Shown one piece after another: positions 25,367 to 32,817 of a stretch of DNA of 32,817 nucleotides. The stretch is from NCBI RefSeq assembly GCF_000964225.1, contig NZ_BAMZ01000011.1:1-32817 (forward strand). Reading direction: 5' to 3'. Each line of letters opens with the position of its first letter. Position 1 is the stretch's first letter. The notes beneath the pieces are model-generated. The model was not told where the DNA came from. It saw only the letters and a list, made by a program, of their open reading frames with translations, and ran no database searches. Source of the stretch: Acetobacter syzygii. GTDB taxonomy: Bacteria > Pseudomonadota > Alphaproteobacteria > Acetobacterales > Acetobacteraceae. The translations under genes were made by a program, and so were the position numbers.

Positions 25367-26103
25367 CCAACCGTATTCTCACCCCCGACGCGCTGGAAGC
25401 CGCTTTGCGCGCCATTGGAGCAGAGCGTTACCACAACCTGCACCCGTTCCACCGCGCACTGCACGATGGCAAGCTGAACAAAGGGCAGGTGCAGGCATGG
25501 GCGCTGAACCGCTATTATTATCAGGCCAGCATTCCCGCCAAGGATGCCTCCCTGCTGGCACGCCTGCCCACCACGGAGTTGCGGCGTGAATGGCGGCGCA
25601 GGCTGGAAGACCACGATGGCACCCAACCCGGCACCGGGGGTGTGGCCCGCTGGCTTAAACTGACCGACGGGCTGGGGCTGGACCGCGCCTATGTTGAATC
25701 GCTCGAAGGTCTGCTGCCGGGCACACGCTTTGCCGTGGAGGCCTATGTCCAGTTTGTGCGCGAACGCTCCATTCTGGAGGCCATAGCCTCCTCCCTGACC
25801 GAGCTGTTCTCCCCCACCATCATCAGCGAACGTGTTGCGGGTATGCTCGGCAACTACGACTTTATTACGGAAGAAACACTCGCCTACTTCAAACCCCGCC
25901 TGACGCAGGCTCCGCAGGATTCCGCCTTTGCTCTGGCCTATGTGCGCGAACATGCCCGCACGCCTGAACAGCAGGCTGCCGTGCTGAACGCACTCAAGTT
26001 CAAATGCAATGTTCTGTGGTCCATGCTCGATGCGCTGGATTACGCCTATGTCGTACCTGCACGCATTCCGCCCGGTGCATTCCGCCCGGATACACAGGCA
26101 TGA
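25363..26103 (+). CDS. pqqC: Pyrroloquinoline-quinone synthase PqqC
   Basis: A 246-residue cofactor-free oxidase that performs the final ring closure and eight-electron oxidation to PQQ using O2. Diagnostic segments include RYHNLHPFHRALHDGKLN, QAWALNRYYYQASIPAKDA, VEAYVQFV and SLTELFSPTI, which hold the active-site His, Tyr and Arg residues of the haem-oxygenase-like helical bundle. The length is standard. ATGA overlaps join it to pqqB upstream and pqqD downstream. Confidence 0.97.
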   Translation: MTNRILTPDALEAALRAIGAERYHNLHPFHRALHDGKLNKGQVQAWALNRYYYQASIPAKDASLLARLPTTELRREWRRRLEDHDGTQPGTGGVARWLKLTDGLGLDRAYVESLEGLLPGTRFAVEAYVQFVRERSILEAIASSLTELFSPTIISERVAGMLGNYDFITEETLAYFKPRLTQAPQDSAFALAYVREHARTPEQQAAVLNALKFKCNVLWSMLDALDYAYVVPARIPPGAFRPDTQA

Positions 26104-26396
26104 CACAGGCCACCGGCCAGACTGTAACCGAAAGCACTGTGCCGCGGTTTGCCCGTGGCACACGGCTCCAGTATGACCGCGTGCGCGAGGTATGGTTTGT
26201 GCAGGCCCCCGAACGGGCTTTTCATGCTGATCCGATTGCCGCCGAAATTCTGCAACTGGTAGACGGCAGCCGCACACTGGGCGCGATCATTGATCAGCTT
26301 GCCCTGAAGTTTGATGCCCCCCGCGCCGTTATTGCGCAGGACGTGCTGGCCATGGTGGCGGACCTGACCGACAAACAGGTTCTGCTCCACGCATGA
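26100..26396 (+). CDS. pqqD: PQQ biosynthesis chaperone PqqD
   Basis: A 98-residue RiPP recognition element protein that binds the PqqA leader and presents it to PqqE. Characteristic residues are [39 protein letters not shown] and [15 protein letters not shown]. The frame is open further upstream, but the ATG at 26100 overlaps the pqqC stop by 4 nt and matches the usual N-terminus. It is a separate gene, not fused to pqqC or pqqE as in some organisms; its stop overlaps pqqE by 4 nt. Confidence 0.96.
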   Translation: MTQATGQTVTESTVPRFARGTRLQYDRVREVWFVQAPERAFHADPIAAEILQLVDGSRTLGAIIDQLALKFDAPRAVIAQDVLAMVADLTDKQVLLHA

Positions 26397-27481
26397 CATC
26401 TCCCCCACCCCCGATGAGCCTGCTGGCGGAGCTGACACACCGCTGCCCGCTCCAGTGCCCCTACTGTTCCAACCCCCTCATGCTCGACCCCAGAACGCAG
26501 GAGCTGGGCACGGCTGAGTGGCAGCGTGTACTGGACGAAGCGGCACAGATGGGGGTTCTGCAGGTACATTTTTCTGGTGGGGAACCCATGGCCCGCCCCG
26601 ATCTGCCAGAACTTGTGCGCCACGCCGCCAAAGCCGGATTATATTCCAACCTCATTACCTCTGGCGTTCTGATCCGCCCGGATAGCCTGCGTGCCCTCGC
26701 AGATGCGGGGCTGGACCATATCCAGCTCTCTTTTCAGGACGTGGAAGCAGCAAGTGCGGACCGTATTGCCAACATGGCTGGCGCACACGCCAAAAAGCTG
26801 GAAGCCGCCCGACTGGTTGCGGCCGAGGGTCTGCCGCTCACACTCAACTTTGTCATCCATCGCCAGAACGCACAGCGCGTACCGGCCATGCTGGAGCTGG
26901 CCGAACAACTGGGCGCACGCCGGGTGGAAATTGCCCATACCCAGTATTATGGCTGGGGCTTGCTCAACCGCGATGCCCTGCTCCCCGACCGTGCGCAGAT
27001 TGAGGCCACAACGCAGGCCGTTCAGGCTGCGCGCACCCGTTTGGCCGGGCGGATGAGCATAGATTTTGTAACCCCCGATTATTACGAGGACCGGCCCAAA
27101 CCCTGCATGGGCGGGTGGGGCCAGCGCTTTTTAAATATTACTCCCACGGGCAAGGTGCTCCCCTGCCATGCGGCAGAGACCATTCCTAACATTGTTTTCC
27201 CATCCGTAAGGGAAGCAAGCCTTGCGGACATATGGGACCATGCACCCATTTTTACCCTGTTCCGTGGAACGGAGTGGATGCCAGAACCCTGCAAGTCCTG
27301 CGCCTTCAAGGAAGAAGACTGGGGAGGCTGCCGCTGCCAGGCGCTAGCTTTGGCTGGTCAGGCCAATGCAGCAGACCCGGTGTGCCACAAAGCTCCCGAC
27401 CACAACGCGGTCGTGCAGGCCATTGCCCAACGCCCACAAACGCCACCACCATTCCGCTACAGACGGTTTGGCAACGCCTGA
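26393..27481 (+). CDS. pqqE: PqqA peptide cyclase PqqE (radical SAM)
   Basis: A 362-residue radical SAM-SPASM enzyme that makes the Glu-Tyr C-C bond in PqqA. The radical SAM cluster motif is Cys18-x3-Cys22-x2-Cys25 ([11 protein letters not shown]), followed by [18 protein letters not shown] (SAM-binding GGEP). The SPASM region has Cys ligands in [32 protein letters not shown] and [10 protein letters not shown], enough for two auxiliary clusters. It is the last gene of the cluster. The protease that trims PqqA (PqqF/G or TldD-like) is not in this window. Confidence 0.97.
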   Translation: MTSPPPPMSLLAELTHRCPLQCPYCSNPLMLDPRTQELGTAEWQRVLDEAAQMGVLQVHFSGGEPMARPDLPELVRHAAKAGLYSNLITSGVLIRPDSLRALADAGLDHIQLSFQDVEAASADRIANMAGAHAKKLEAARLVAAEGLPLTLNFVIHRQNAQRVPAMLELAEQLGARRVEIAHTQYYGWGLLNRDALLPDRAQIEATTQAVQAARTRLAGRMSIDFVTPDYYEDRPKPCMGGWGQRFLNITPTGKVLPCHAAETIPNIVFPSVREASLADIWDHAPIFTLFRGTEWMPEPCKSCAFKEEDWGGCRCQALALAGQANAADPVCHKAPDHNAVVQAIAQRPQTPPPFRYRRFGNA

Positions 27482-27610
27482 GACGGGGCCCAACCGGGTG
27501 CACTCCCACACGGCCCTACAGGCAAAGAGCGATTATCCATCCCCATTTTGTGGCACACGCAAAGGCAAATTGCATACAGCCAGCACTTGTGGCTAAGAAG
27601 CACAGACAAC

Positions 27611-27634
27611 GCCAGAACAACGCCTGATTCTGGC
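27611..27634 (+). promoter_or_regulatory. 7-bp inverted repeat in the pqqE-transporter gap
   Basis: gccagaa (27611-27617) and ttctggc (27628-27634) enclose 10 nt. With no T-run it is at most a weak hairpin or an operator upstream of the transporter gene. Confidence 0.25.
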
Positions 27635-27677
27635 ACCCCCCACAGCCAACACCCCCGATCATCAAGGCAGCATCCCC

Positions 27678-28643
27678 ATGCACCATCCAACCGAGCAGCA
27701 GAACCTTGGCAAAGGCATTGCCTACGGTATTGGAGCCGGTGCCTTATGGGGGCTGGTCTTTCTGGCCCCTGAGCTCATTCCGAATTTTACCCCGATGGAA
27801 ATGGCAGGCAGCCGCTACGTGCTGTATGGCCTGTTTGCTGCCGCCATGGTTGCGCCACGCTGGCGGGTTTTAAGCCACACCGTATCGCTACGCACATGGT
27901 ACACCCTGACGTGGCTGTCGTTTGCGGGGAACACGGCTTATTATATTCTGCTTGCCAGCGCCGTGCAAAACGGGGGCATGACCACAACAACCCTTGTCAT
28001 TGGCTTTTTGCCCGTATTGGTCACGCTGATTGGCAGCCGCGATAAAAACGCTGTTCCCCTGCGCCAACTCCTGCCATCCATTCTGCTCTGCCTGGCTGGG
28101 GCAGGCTGCATTGGCTGGCAGGCCCTGCACACCCATGTGCATTCCACCGCCCGGGCGCCCCTGCTTGGCCTGCTTTGTGCTGTAGCAGCCCTTGGCTCGT
28201 GGACACTCTATGCCGTGGGTAACAGCCGCGCCCTTGTGCGCCAGCGCCATTTTTCCGCCCATGACTGGAACCTGCTTACCGGGCTTGCAACTGGTGCACA
28301 GAATGTTGTGCTGCTTCCTTTGGCCCTTATGCTCGACTCAACCTCGCATGGGCTGGACCAGTGGCGCAACTTTGCGCTGGTCAGTGCCGGGGTGGCGCTA
28401 CTGGCATCCATTGGGGGCAACGCCCTATGGAACAGAATGAACCAGTTGCTCCCGCTTACTCTGGTGGGGCAGATGATCCTGTCCGAAACCCTGTTCTCTC
28501 TCTGCTATGGTTTTATCTGGGAACAGCGCCTGCCTACGGGGACCGAGGCACTGGCCATTGCCTGCGTTGTATCGGGCGTTTTGCTCTGTGTTCATGCTCA
28601 CCGCAAACCAAGTGCTCAGGCGCTCAACCGCTCTACGGCATAA
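27678..28643 (+). CDS. DMT-superfamily (EamA) transporter
   Basis: A 321-residue inner-membrane protein with about ten hydrophobic helices in two halves, as in EamA drug/metabolite exporters. GAGALWGLVFLAPELIPNFTPMEMAGSRY opens the first half (shown because its alternation of Gly and Pro is typical); LGLLCAVAALGSWTLYAVGNSRAL opens the second, and LTLVGQMILSETLFSLCYGFIWEQRLPTGTEALAI closes it. Substrates may be amino acids, amines or metabolites and cannot be predicted. The ATG at 27678 is preceded by an AAGG about 12 nt upstream. It is 196 nt after pqqE; co-transcription is possible but unproven. Confidence 0.85.
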   Translation: MHHPTEQQNLGKGIAYGIGAGALWGLVFLAPELIPNFTPMEMAGSRYVLYGLFAAAMVAPRWRVLSHTVSLRTWYTLTWLSFAGNTAYYILLASAVQNGGMTTTTLVIGFLPVLVTLIGSRDKNAVPLRQLLPSILLCLAGAGCIGWQALHTHVHSTARAPLLGLLCAVAALGSWTLYAVGNSRALVRQRHFSAHDWNLLTGLATGAQNVVLLPLALMLDSTSHGLDQWRNFALVSAGVALLASIGGNALWNRMNQLLPLTLVGQMILSETLFSLCYGFIWEQRLPTGTEALAIACVVSGVLLCVHAHRKPSAQALNRSTA

Positions 28644-28730
28644 CGGTTTGCGGGGTGCCCGTTTGGGGCGCTATTTCTATTACCCCACGCATGTATTAGG
28701 TTGCCCCCCATTCTAACCACGGGGATGACC

Positions 28731-29081
28731 ATGAGCGACGAGCACAAATGTCCGCAATGCGGGTGTGAACATATTTACCAAGATGGTGGCCTGTGGGTCT
28801 GCCCCGAATGCGCGCATGAATGGAACGAATTTTCCACCAGCGATACCGATGCTGCCAGCACGGGCGATGTGCGGGATGCCAACGGCAATGTGCTCAGCGA
28901 TGGGGATACCATTACCGTAACCAAGGACCTGAAGGTCAAAGGCTCCTCACTTGTGGTGAAGAGTGGCACCAAGGTCAAAAATATCAAACTGGTAGATGGT
29001 TCGGACGGTCACAACATTGCCTGCAAAATCAGCGGCATTGGCGCGATGAACCTGAAGTCCGAATTTGTAAAAAAATCCTGA
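28731..29081 (+). CDS. PhnA/YjdM-family zinc-ribbon protein
   Basis: A 116-residue protein with an N-terminal zinc ribbon, CPQCGC then CPECAHEW about 17 residues on, followed by the conserved PhnA domain ([59 protein letters not shown]). Despite the old name for alkylphosphonate uptake, YjdM is not needed for phosphonate use and its function is unsettled. The start is either ATG 28731 or the adjacent ATG 28725; GGGG at 28721-28724 favours 28731. A hairpin follows the stop. Confidence 0.92.
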   Translation: MSDEHKCPQCGCEHIYQDGGLWVCPECAHEWNEFSTSDTDAASTGDVRDANGNVLSDGDTITVTKDLKVKGSSLVVKSGTKVKNIKLVDGSDGHNIACKISGIGAMNLKSEFVKKS

Positions 29082-29091
29082 CTTCCTGCGC

Positions 29092-29129
29092 TGCGGCAGG
29101 GATGGCGCTAACAAGCCAGCCCTGCCGCA
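29092..29129. terminator. Hairpin between convergent PhnA and YghU genes
   Basis: tgcggcaggg (29092-29101) pairs with ccctgccgca (29120-29129), with a further tggc/gcca stem inside. It lies between two convergent stops. The T-run is poor, so its strength as an intrinsic terminator is uncertain. Confidence 0.45.
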
Positions 29130-29168
29130 CTCTTACACACCTAAAAAAAATGTTCTGGCACCTGATTT

Positions 29169-30038
29169 TCAGCGATTGTGCGTGCCAACCTTATCCTGCG
29201 TTCTGGTTGCAAAATCGCTGGCATCATGCCGTTCATGTAATTGGGTGGCGGGGTCGCCAAATGTGCGGTTGACCATACGACCACGCTGCACGGCGGGGCG
29301 AGCCAGCAGATCCCTGGCCCAACGCTGCACATGCGGGTAATCCGCTACACTCAAGAATTCCGCAGCATTATACAGCCAGCCTTCCACCAGCCAGCCATAC
29401 CACGGAAAAATGGCCATATCGGCAATGGTGTAGTCATCCCCTGCAATATAGGGGGTTTCCGCCAGCCTGCGATTCAGCACATCCAGCTGGCGTTTGGTCT
29501 CCATGGCAAAACGGTCGATGGCGTATTCGATTTTTTGCGGCGCATAGGCATAAAAATGCCCAAACCCACCCCCAACATAAGGCGCGCTCCCCATCTGCCA
29601 GAACAGCCAGTTCAGGCACTCGGTACGACCTTTTATATCTTTGGGCAAAAAAGCGCCAAATTTTTCGGCCAGATACAGCAAAATGGAGCCGGATTCAAAA
29701 ACACGGATCGGTTCTGCCCCGCTATGGTCCACCATGGCCGGAATTTTTGAATTGGGGTTTATCTGCACAAACCCGCTACCAAACTGATCCCCTTCCCCAA
29801 TCCGGATCAGCCACGCATCATACTCCGCGCCTGTGTGGCCAAGTGCCAGAAGCTCTTCCAGCATGGTTGTGACCTTAACCCCATTGGGGGTTGCCAAGGA
29901 GTAAAGCTGCAACGGGTGCTTACCTACCGGCAAAACGGCATCATGCGTTGGGCCTGCCACGGGGCGGTTGGTGCTGGCAAAGGCACCACCGTTACCCTTG
30001 TTCCAGACCCATACCTTTGGAGGGGAATACTCAGTCAT
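29169..30038 (-). CDS. yghU: Glutathione transferase / disulfide-bond reductase of the YghU (Nu-class) type
   Basis: A 289-residue enzyme nearly collinear with E. coli YghU. Shared features include PKVWVWNKGNGGAFA, NRPVAGPTHDAVLPVGKHPLQLYS, TPNGVKV, NPNSKIPAM, RVFESGSILLYLAEKFG, GGFGHFYAYAPQKIEYAIDRF, DDYTIADMAIFPW and the C-terminal LHERHDASDF. The thioredoxin-like GSH site is in the N-terminal half, with the helical domain after about residue 135. YghU binds two GSH molecules and has disulfide reductase and organic-hydroperoxide activities, so a role in thiol or peroxide stress is plausible. The start at 30038 matches the family. Confidence 0.94.
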   Translation of the reverse strand: MTEYSPPKVWVWNKGNGGAFASTNRPVAGPTHDAVLPVGKHPLQLYSLATPNGVKVTTMLEELLALGHTGAEYDAWLIRIGEGDQFGSGFVQINPNSKIPAMVDHSGAEPIRVFESGSILLYLAEKFGAFLPKDIKGRTECLNWLFWQMGSAPYVGGGFGHFYAYAPQKIEYAIDRFAMETKRQLDVLNRRLAETPYIAGDDYTIADMAIFPWYGWLVEGWLYNAAEFLSVADYPHVQRWARDLLARPAVQRGRMVNRTFGDPATQLHERHDASDFATRTQDKVGTHNR

Positions 30039-30176
30039 TGCGCCACCTGCCTGTTACCTTGTTCAACGCCTGCGCCTGTGTTGCTGGCGCACGTAAGACT
30101 TAAGGTAAGAGGCAAATGCAGTTTTGCCACCCCTTGCACCTCCATTGCCCCCATGCCGCACCCCAAAAACTGCCCC

Positions 30177-30211
30177 AAAACAAAACAGCCTGCCCCGAAA
30201 GGGGCAGGCTG
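30177..30211 (-). terminator. Rho-independent terminator after the ferritin-like gene
   Basis: The perfect 11-bp stem cagcctgcccc (30186-30196) / ggggcaggctg (30201-30211) has a 4-nt loop and is followed on minus by TTTTGTTTT (plus 30177-30185). It lies 26 nt past the ferritin-like stop at 30237. Confidence 0.9.
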
Positions 30212-30236
30212 CCAGCCAGCAAACAGGGCAAAAAGT

Positions 30237-31250
30237 TCAGGCCGCTTTTTTGCGATTGGCCTTGAAAACACCAGACGCAAACTCCCATGCCCGACCCACA
30301 TCGCGAATAACACGCGCAATAGCCGGGGTTGTGGTCGGGCGGAGCAGGCGCGGGTCGTACCCGGCAAAACGCCGATCGTCCTCTTCCAGGCACAGCTCCA
30401 TAAAGTCGGGCAGGCTGATCTGGATGTTGGTAACTTCCTTGGTGCCGGTCACGGTAAAGTTGTTGTCCTGCGTATGGACCTGACCGCTATCATCCACCGT
30501 GCGGGCAAGGCTCATGCGTTCGTAGGCAAGGAAGCCCCACACAGCCCAGACCTTCGCCTCAAAAAACGGACGACGCCACCACGGCATAACGGCACGGTAC
30601 CATGCCAGCCAGTTGGCAAACAGCAGAATATGGCGGCATTCTTCCTGCATAATCGGCTCAAACGTATCGGTCAGCTCTTCGGGGAAGTAGCCTGAACGCT
30701 TGGCCAGTTCGAACATGCCAAATGCAAAAAAACTATCCACACACTCGGAAAAACCCGTGACCAGATAAGCCCATTCCACATCCCGTGGTTCTATGTACGG
30801 GGGTTCTGGCGCCATGGGAATATTATAGGCCGCCACCATTTTGGACAGCACTTCCTTGTGCCGGTTTTCTTCCCACGCATTGCGCGAGATGGCGTCCTTT
30901 ACATCCGGGTCAGTGACCAGATTGGCATAAGCAGCCATGCGCAGCCGGGCCTTGCCCTCGGTCTGCACGGCAATGTCCCAGATCGGCAGGGAGGTCACAC
31001 GGTGCAGTGTTTCCGGGTCCAGCTTTGGCCAGTCAATAACGGATGGCTTGTAAGGATTAAACGTGTCGCGGAACATCTGCGCCAGTGCACGTTTGTGCTC
31101 ATCCGACCCCGGTTTAAGCGGCCCACGAACGGGGCTTAACCAATGGCGTGCGCGAAAGTCCGCCTCGGCCACAGCCTCGGCATTAGGCGGGGCCGGAAGG
31201 TCATCCATACTTTCCGGCAGATGGGAATAAATATCGCTCAGAGAACCCAT
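30237..31250 (-). CDS. Ferritin-like diiron-carboxylate protein of unknown function, 337 aa
   Basis: I do not recognise a named enzyme. A complete set of diiron ligands can be read from a four-helix bundle: Glu98 (QTEGKARL), Glu128-x-x-His131 (WEENRHKE), Glu169 (FSECVDSF) and Glu204-x-x-His207 (QEECRHIL), matching the E...ExxH...E...ExxH pattern of ferritin-like oxidases and rubrerythrins. An Arg precedes each His. The helix regions are hydrophobic enough to suggest membrane association (FANWLAWYRAVMPWW, AVWGFLAYERMSL). The protein is neither a small ferritin nor a fatty-acid desaturase that I can name. The ATG at 31250 (MGSLSDIYSHLPES) is preferred over the frame to 31361. The ribosome site is weak. 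A strong terminator follows. Confidence 0.78.
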   Translation of the reverse strand: MGSLSDIYSHLPESMDDLPAPPNAEAVAEADFRARHWLSPVRGPLKPGSDEHKRALAQMFRDTFNPYKPSVIDWPKLDPETLHRVTSLPIWDIAVQTEGKARLRMAAYANLVTDPDVKDAISRNAWEENRHKEVLSKMVAAYNIPMAPEPPYIEPRDVEWAYLVTGFSECVDSFFAFGMFELAKRSGYFPEELTDTFEPIMQEECRHILLFANWLAWYRAVMPWWRRPFFEAKVWAVWGFLAYERMSLARTVDDSGQVHTQDNNFTVTGTKEVTNIQISLPDFMELCLEEDDRRFAGYDPRLLRPTTTPAIARVIRDVGRAWEFASGVFKANRKKAA

Positions 31251-31324
31251 GTGAGGAACCCGTTTTCTGGGGACCTCCCCTTTTTGCAACCGGCCCTGAC
31301 TGGCTGGAACGTCGGAAGGTCCAA

Positions 31325-31368
31325 TAAACCCAAAACATGCCGCCATGCCCATGCCGGGCAATGGCGGC
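31325..31368 (-). terminator. Rho-independent terminator after the ClpP-like gene
   Basis: On minus, the arm at plus 31356-31368 (gggcaatggcggc) pairs with 31339-31350 (gccgccatgccc), giving 12 bp with a one-base bulge and a 5-nt loop. It is followed by ATGTTTTGGGTTTATT. It starts 13 nt after the stop at 31381. Confidence 0.82.
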
Positions 31369-31380
31369 GATGCCCCCCGT

Positions 31381-32064
31381 TTAGTGCAGATCAGTCAGCT
31401 TAGAAATGATCTTGGTCACTAATCCGTAATCAATCGCCTCTTTTGCGGACATCCAGTAATTACGGTCCGTGTCCTTGACGACTTTTTCGTACGGCTGCCC
31501 GGTTTCACGCGCAAAGAGATGGTTCAACCGTTCGCGCATTTTAATAATTTCGCGCGCTTCAATATCAATATCCGTTGCCGGACCGCGCACGCCACCCATG
31601 GGCTGGTGGAGCAGAAAGCGCGTGTTGGGCAGGCAGAATCGACGATCTTTGTGACCTGCGGCAAAAATGAGTGCCCCAGCCGATGCGACCCACCCTGTAC
31701 CGATCATGTTGACCGGAGCAATCGAATCGACAAAGCGGATCATGTCATGGATCGTGTCACCACTTTCCACGTGCCCACCGGGAGAATTGACGTACACATC
31801 AATCGGCTTGTCGGATTCACCGGCCAGTGCAAGCAGGCGGCCTGTTACGTCCCGCGCCACCTTGTCGTTGATCCCGCCAAAAATAAGCACCTTACGCTGC
31901 TTGAACAGCTTGTGCTCCAGTTCGCCCTGTGGCGCGCCAGAGGATTTACCTTCCTCTTTTTCGGGATTTTCCGGGGTTTCCGGCTCATCGTCCAGCCTGA
32001 TGGCGTTACGCGAGAAAATGCCCGTCATTGCTGTCTCCGCACATTGTTCCGTATCAGTGTTCAT
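31381..32064 (-). CDS. ClpP-like serine protease subunit with Asn in the catalytic Asp position
   Basis: A 227-residue ClpP/crotonase-fold protein. NSPGG (93-97, oxyanion loop), nucleophile Ser128 (WVASAGA) and His153 (LLHQPMGG) are intact. Aligned by eye to Bacillus subtilis ClpP (ERDTDRDNF, catalytic Asp172), this protein reads KDTDRNYWM, placing Asn202 where the Asp should be. Ser-His-Asn triads are known in some ClpP isoforms such as Listeria ClpP1. The N-terminal ~50 residues are acidic and low-complexity ([15 protein letters not shown]) and replace the usual axial-loop region. No clpX/clpA or tig neighbours are present, so it is probably a second ClpP paralogue. Starts at 32064 (AGGA 7 nt upstream) or 32028 (GGAGA upstream) are both possible. 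Confidence 0.88.
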   Translation of the reverse strand: MNTDTEQCAETAMTGIFSRNAIRLDDEPETPENPEKEEGKSSGAPQGELEHKLFKQRKVLIFGGINDKVARDVTGRLLALAGESDKPIDVYVNSPGGHVESGDTIHDMIRFVDSIAPVNMIGTGWVASAGALIFAAGHKDRRFCLPNTRFLLHQPMGGVRGPATDIDIEAREIIKMRERLNHLFARETGQPYEKVVKDTDRNYWMSAKEAIDYGLVTKIISKLTDLH

Positions 32065-32189
32065 TCTCTTATCCTGCGCTGCCCTGACGTGCCTGCCAAG
32101 GGGCAATCATGCGCTCTCTCGCCACGGGGATGGGAAAAGGCTAAGGTGCGCGACAAATTGTGTCAGGTTTTTGGAGTATCCACCCCGCC

Positions 32190-32817
32190 ATGCAGCAGCC
32201 CCCATTGGAGCAGAAGCCGACCAGCCGGAAAAACACGCCCCGGCCTGCCCGCTTTATGCAGACTGCCAGCATGGCTGCCCTTCTGGCATGTGGTGGCACG
32301 GTTGCAGGCTGCCAGCACCGCGATGCGATTGACGCAACACTGGACTGGACCCGCAGCATGAAAGGGGGCGTCATTGCCGAGCAGCGCCCACCCCCGCCGG
32401 GCCGGTACGACCCGTACCCCAATGTGGGGCTAACCCCCACACAAGCGCCTGATGTGCCCTCCCCCGCGGCCCGTGCGCTGGTGAGCGAGCAGCTCACCCG
32501 TGAGCGCAATCTGACCTACCGGACGGTGGCGGCCAATGGCTCCATCATCCCCGATATCCCTCCCCCACCGGCTCAGGCAGCGGCGGCAGCAGCAGCGGCG
32601 GCACCCCCGGCTCCTGCTCCGGCCCCTGCGGCTCAGGGTGCGGCTCAGCCCGCTCCCCCTCCGCCACCCAAAGCACCTCCAGCCCTGCCCGAAGGGGTTA
32701 ATGGGGCAATTATGGATGCGGCGGAATCTCCGCCTCCTCCCCCGGCACTACCGGCTCCTGCCGCTCCTGCCAAGCCACCTGCACCTGCACCTGCACCTGC
32801 ACCTGCACCTGCACCTG
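32190..32817 (+). CDS. Proline/alanine-rich lipoprotein, 3'-truncated by window edge
   Basis: The frame from ATG 32190 is open to the end of the window (about 209 codons), so the C-terminal part is missing. MQQPPLEQKPTSRKNTPRPA is a basic n-region. It is followed by a hydrophobic stretch ending in the lipobox VAGC, lipidated Cys near residue 41, then QHRDAIDATLDWTRSMKGG. After about residue 125 the chain becomes Pro/Ala-rich, with poly-Ala and Ala-Pro runs, which suggests a long extended arm crossing the periplasm. The visible part shows no enzyme motif; the missing C-terminus may carry a peptidoglycan-binding or OmpA-like domain (speculative). GGAG lies 13 nt upstream; an in-frame GTG at 32160 is an alternative start. 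It is divergent from the ClpP-like gene. Confidence 0.75.
   Translation, partial: MQQPPLEQKPTSRKNTPRPARFMQTASMAALLACGGTVAGCQHRDAIDATLDWTRSMKGGVIAEQRPPPPGRYDPYPNVGLTPTQAPDVPSPAARALVSEQLTRERNLTYRTVAANGSIIPDIPPPPAQAAAAAAAAAPPAPAPAPAAQGAAQPAPPPPPKAPPALPEGVNGAIMDAAESPPPPPALPAPAAPAKPPAPAPAPAPAPAP
32776..32817. repeat. Hexanucleotide tandem repeat (CACCTG)7, continuing past the window
   Basis: Seven exact cacctg units run to the last base. In the lipoprotein frame they encode alternating Pro and Ala. The full copy number is not visible. Confidence 0.95.

Noticed and set aside
24946..26277. 443-codon minus-strand open frame over pqqB, pqqC and pqqD
   Set aside because: It lies antisense to three recognised, tightly coupled genes and has no recognisable domain.

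Overview
The window is chromosomal DNA from an alphaproteobacterium, most likely an acetic acid bacterium (Acetobacteraceae, Acetobacter-like). The main evidence is a complete pqqABCDE cluster whose 26-residue PqqA looks like those of Gluconobacter and Acetobacter, the high-GC coding style, and the alphaproteobacterial order dgt-argS-SPOR-scpA-scpB-tatB-tatC-serS. I saw no insertion sequence, prophage, CRISPR array, rRNA or plasmid function. This is mostly core genome with a few accessory genes.

Layout. 1-3271: 3' part of a large autotransporter, cut by the left edge. 3344-5099 (minus): a small membrane protein of unknown function and a THUMP/RlmL-type RNA methyltransferase. 5245-5715 (plus): a periplasmic cytochrome c behind a promoter whose -10 lies inside a perfect inverted repeat. 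5829-8755 (minus): an R-specific-ADH-like short-chain dehydrogenase, a DNA photolyase and a secreted four-cysteine protein. 9078-9154 (minus): tRNA-Arg(CCG). 9216-10358 (minus): a lipoprotein alpha/beta hydrolase, divergent from a tiny NDUFS6-like zinc-finger gene and a DsbD/ScsB-type thiol-disulfide transporter (plus, to 12962).

13000-22212 is one tightly packed minus-strand block: dgt, argS, a SPOR-domain protein, scpA, scpB, tatB, tatC, serS and an SMR transporter. Several junctions overlap by 1-4 nt, so it is probably one or two operons linking dNTP control, tRNA charging, septal peptidoglycan binding, chromosome condensation and Tat export. tatA and nagZ, often found in this neighbourhood in relatives, are absent. 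Divergent from it on plus are an ErpA-type Fe-S carrier, exonuclease III and a GNAT acetyltransferase.

24288-27481 (plus) is pqqABCDE, which makes the PQQ cofactor of periplasmic alcohol and sugar dehydrogenases. A hairpin with a T-run separates pqqA from pqqB, and pqqBCDE are joined by ATGA overlaps. It is followed by a DMT-family transporter and a PhnA/YjdM zinc-ribbon protein (plus), then on minus a YghU-type glutathione transferase, a ferritin-like diiron protein and a ClpP-like protease with Asn in place of the catalytic Asp. At the right edge a proline/alanine-rich lipoprotein gene starts on plus and runs off the window inside a hexanucleotide repeat.

No wholly new multi-gene system is evident. 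The items most worth a second look are the Ser-His-Asn ClpP, the ferritin-like protein, the palindrome over the cytochrome c promoter, the hexanucleotide tracts in tatB and in the edge lipoprotein, and the Asp37 alcohol dehydrogenase.
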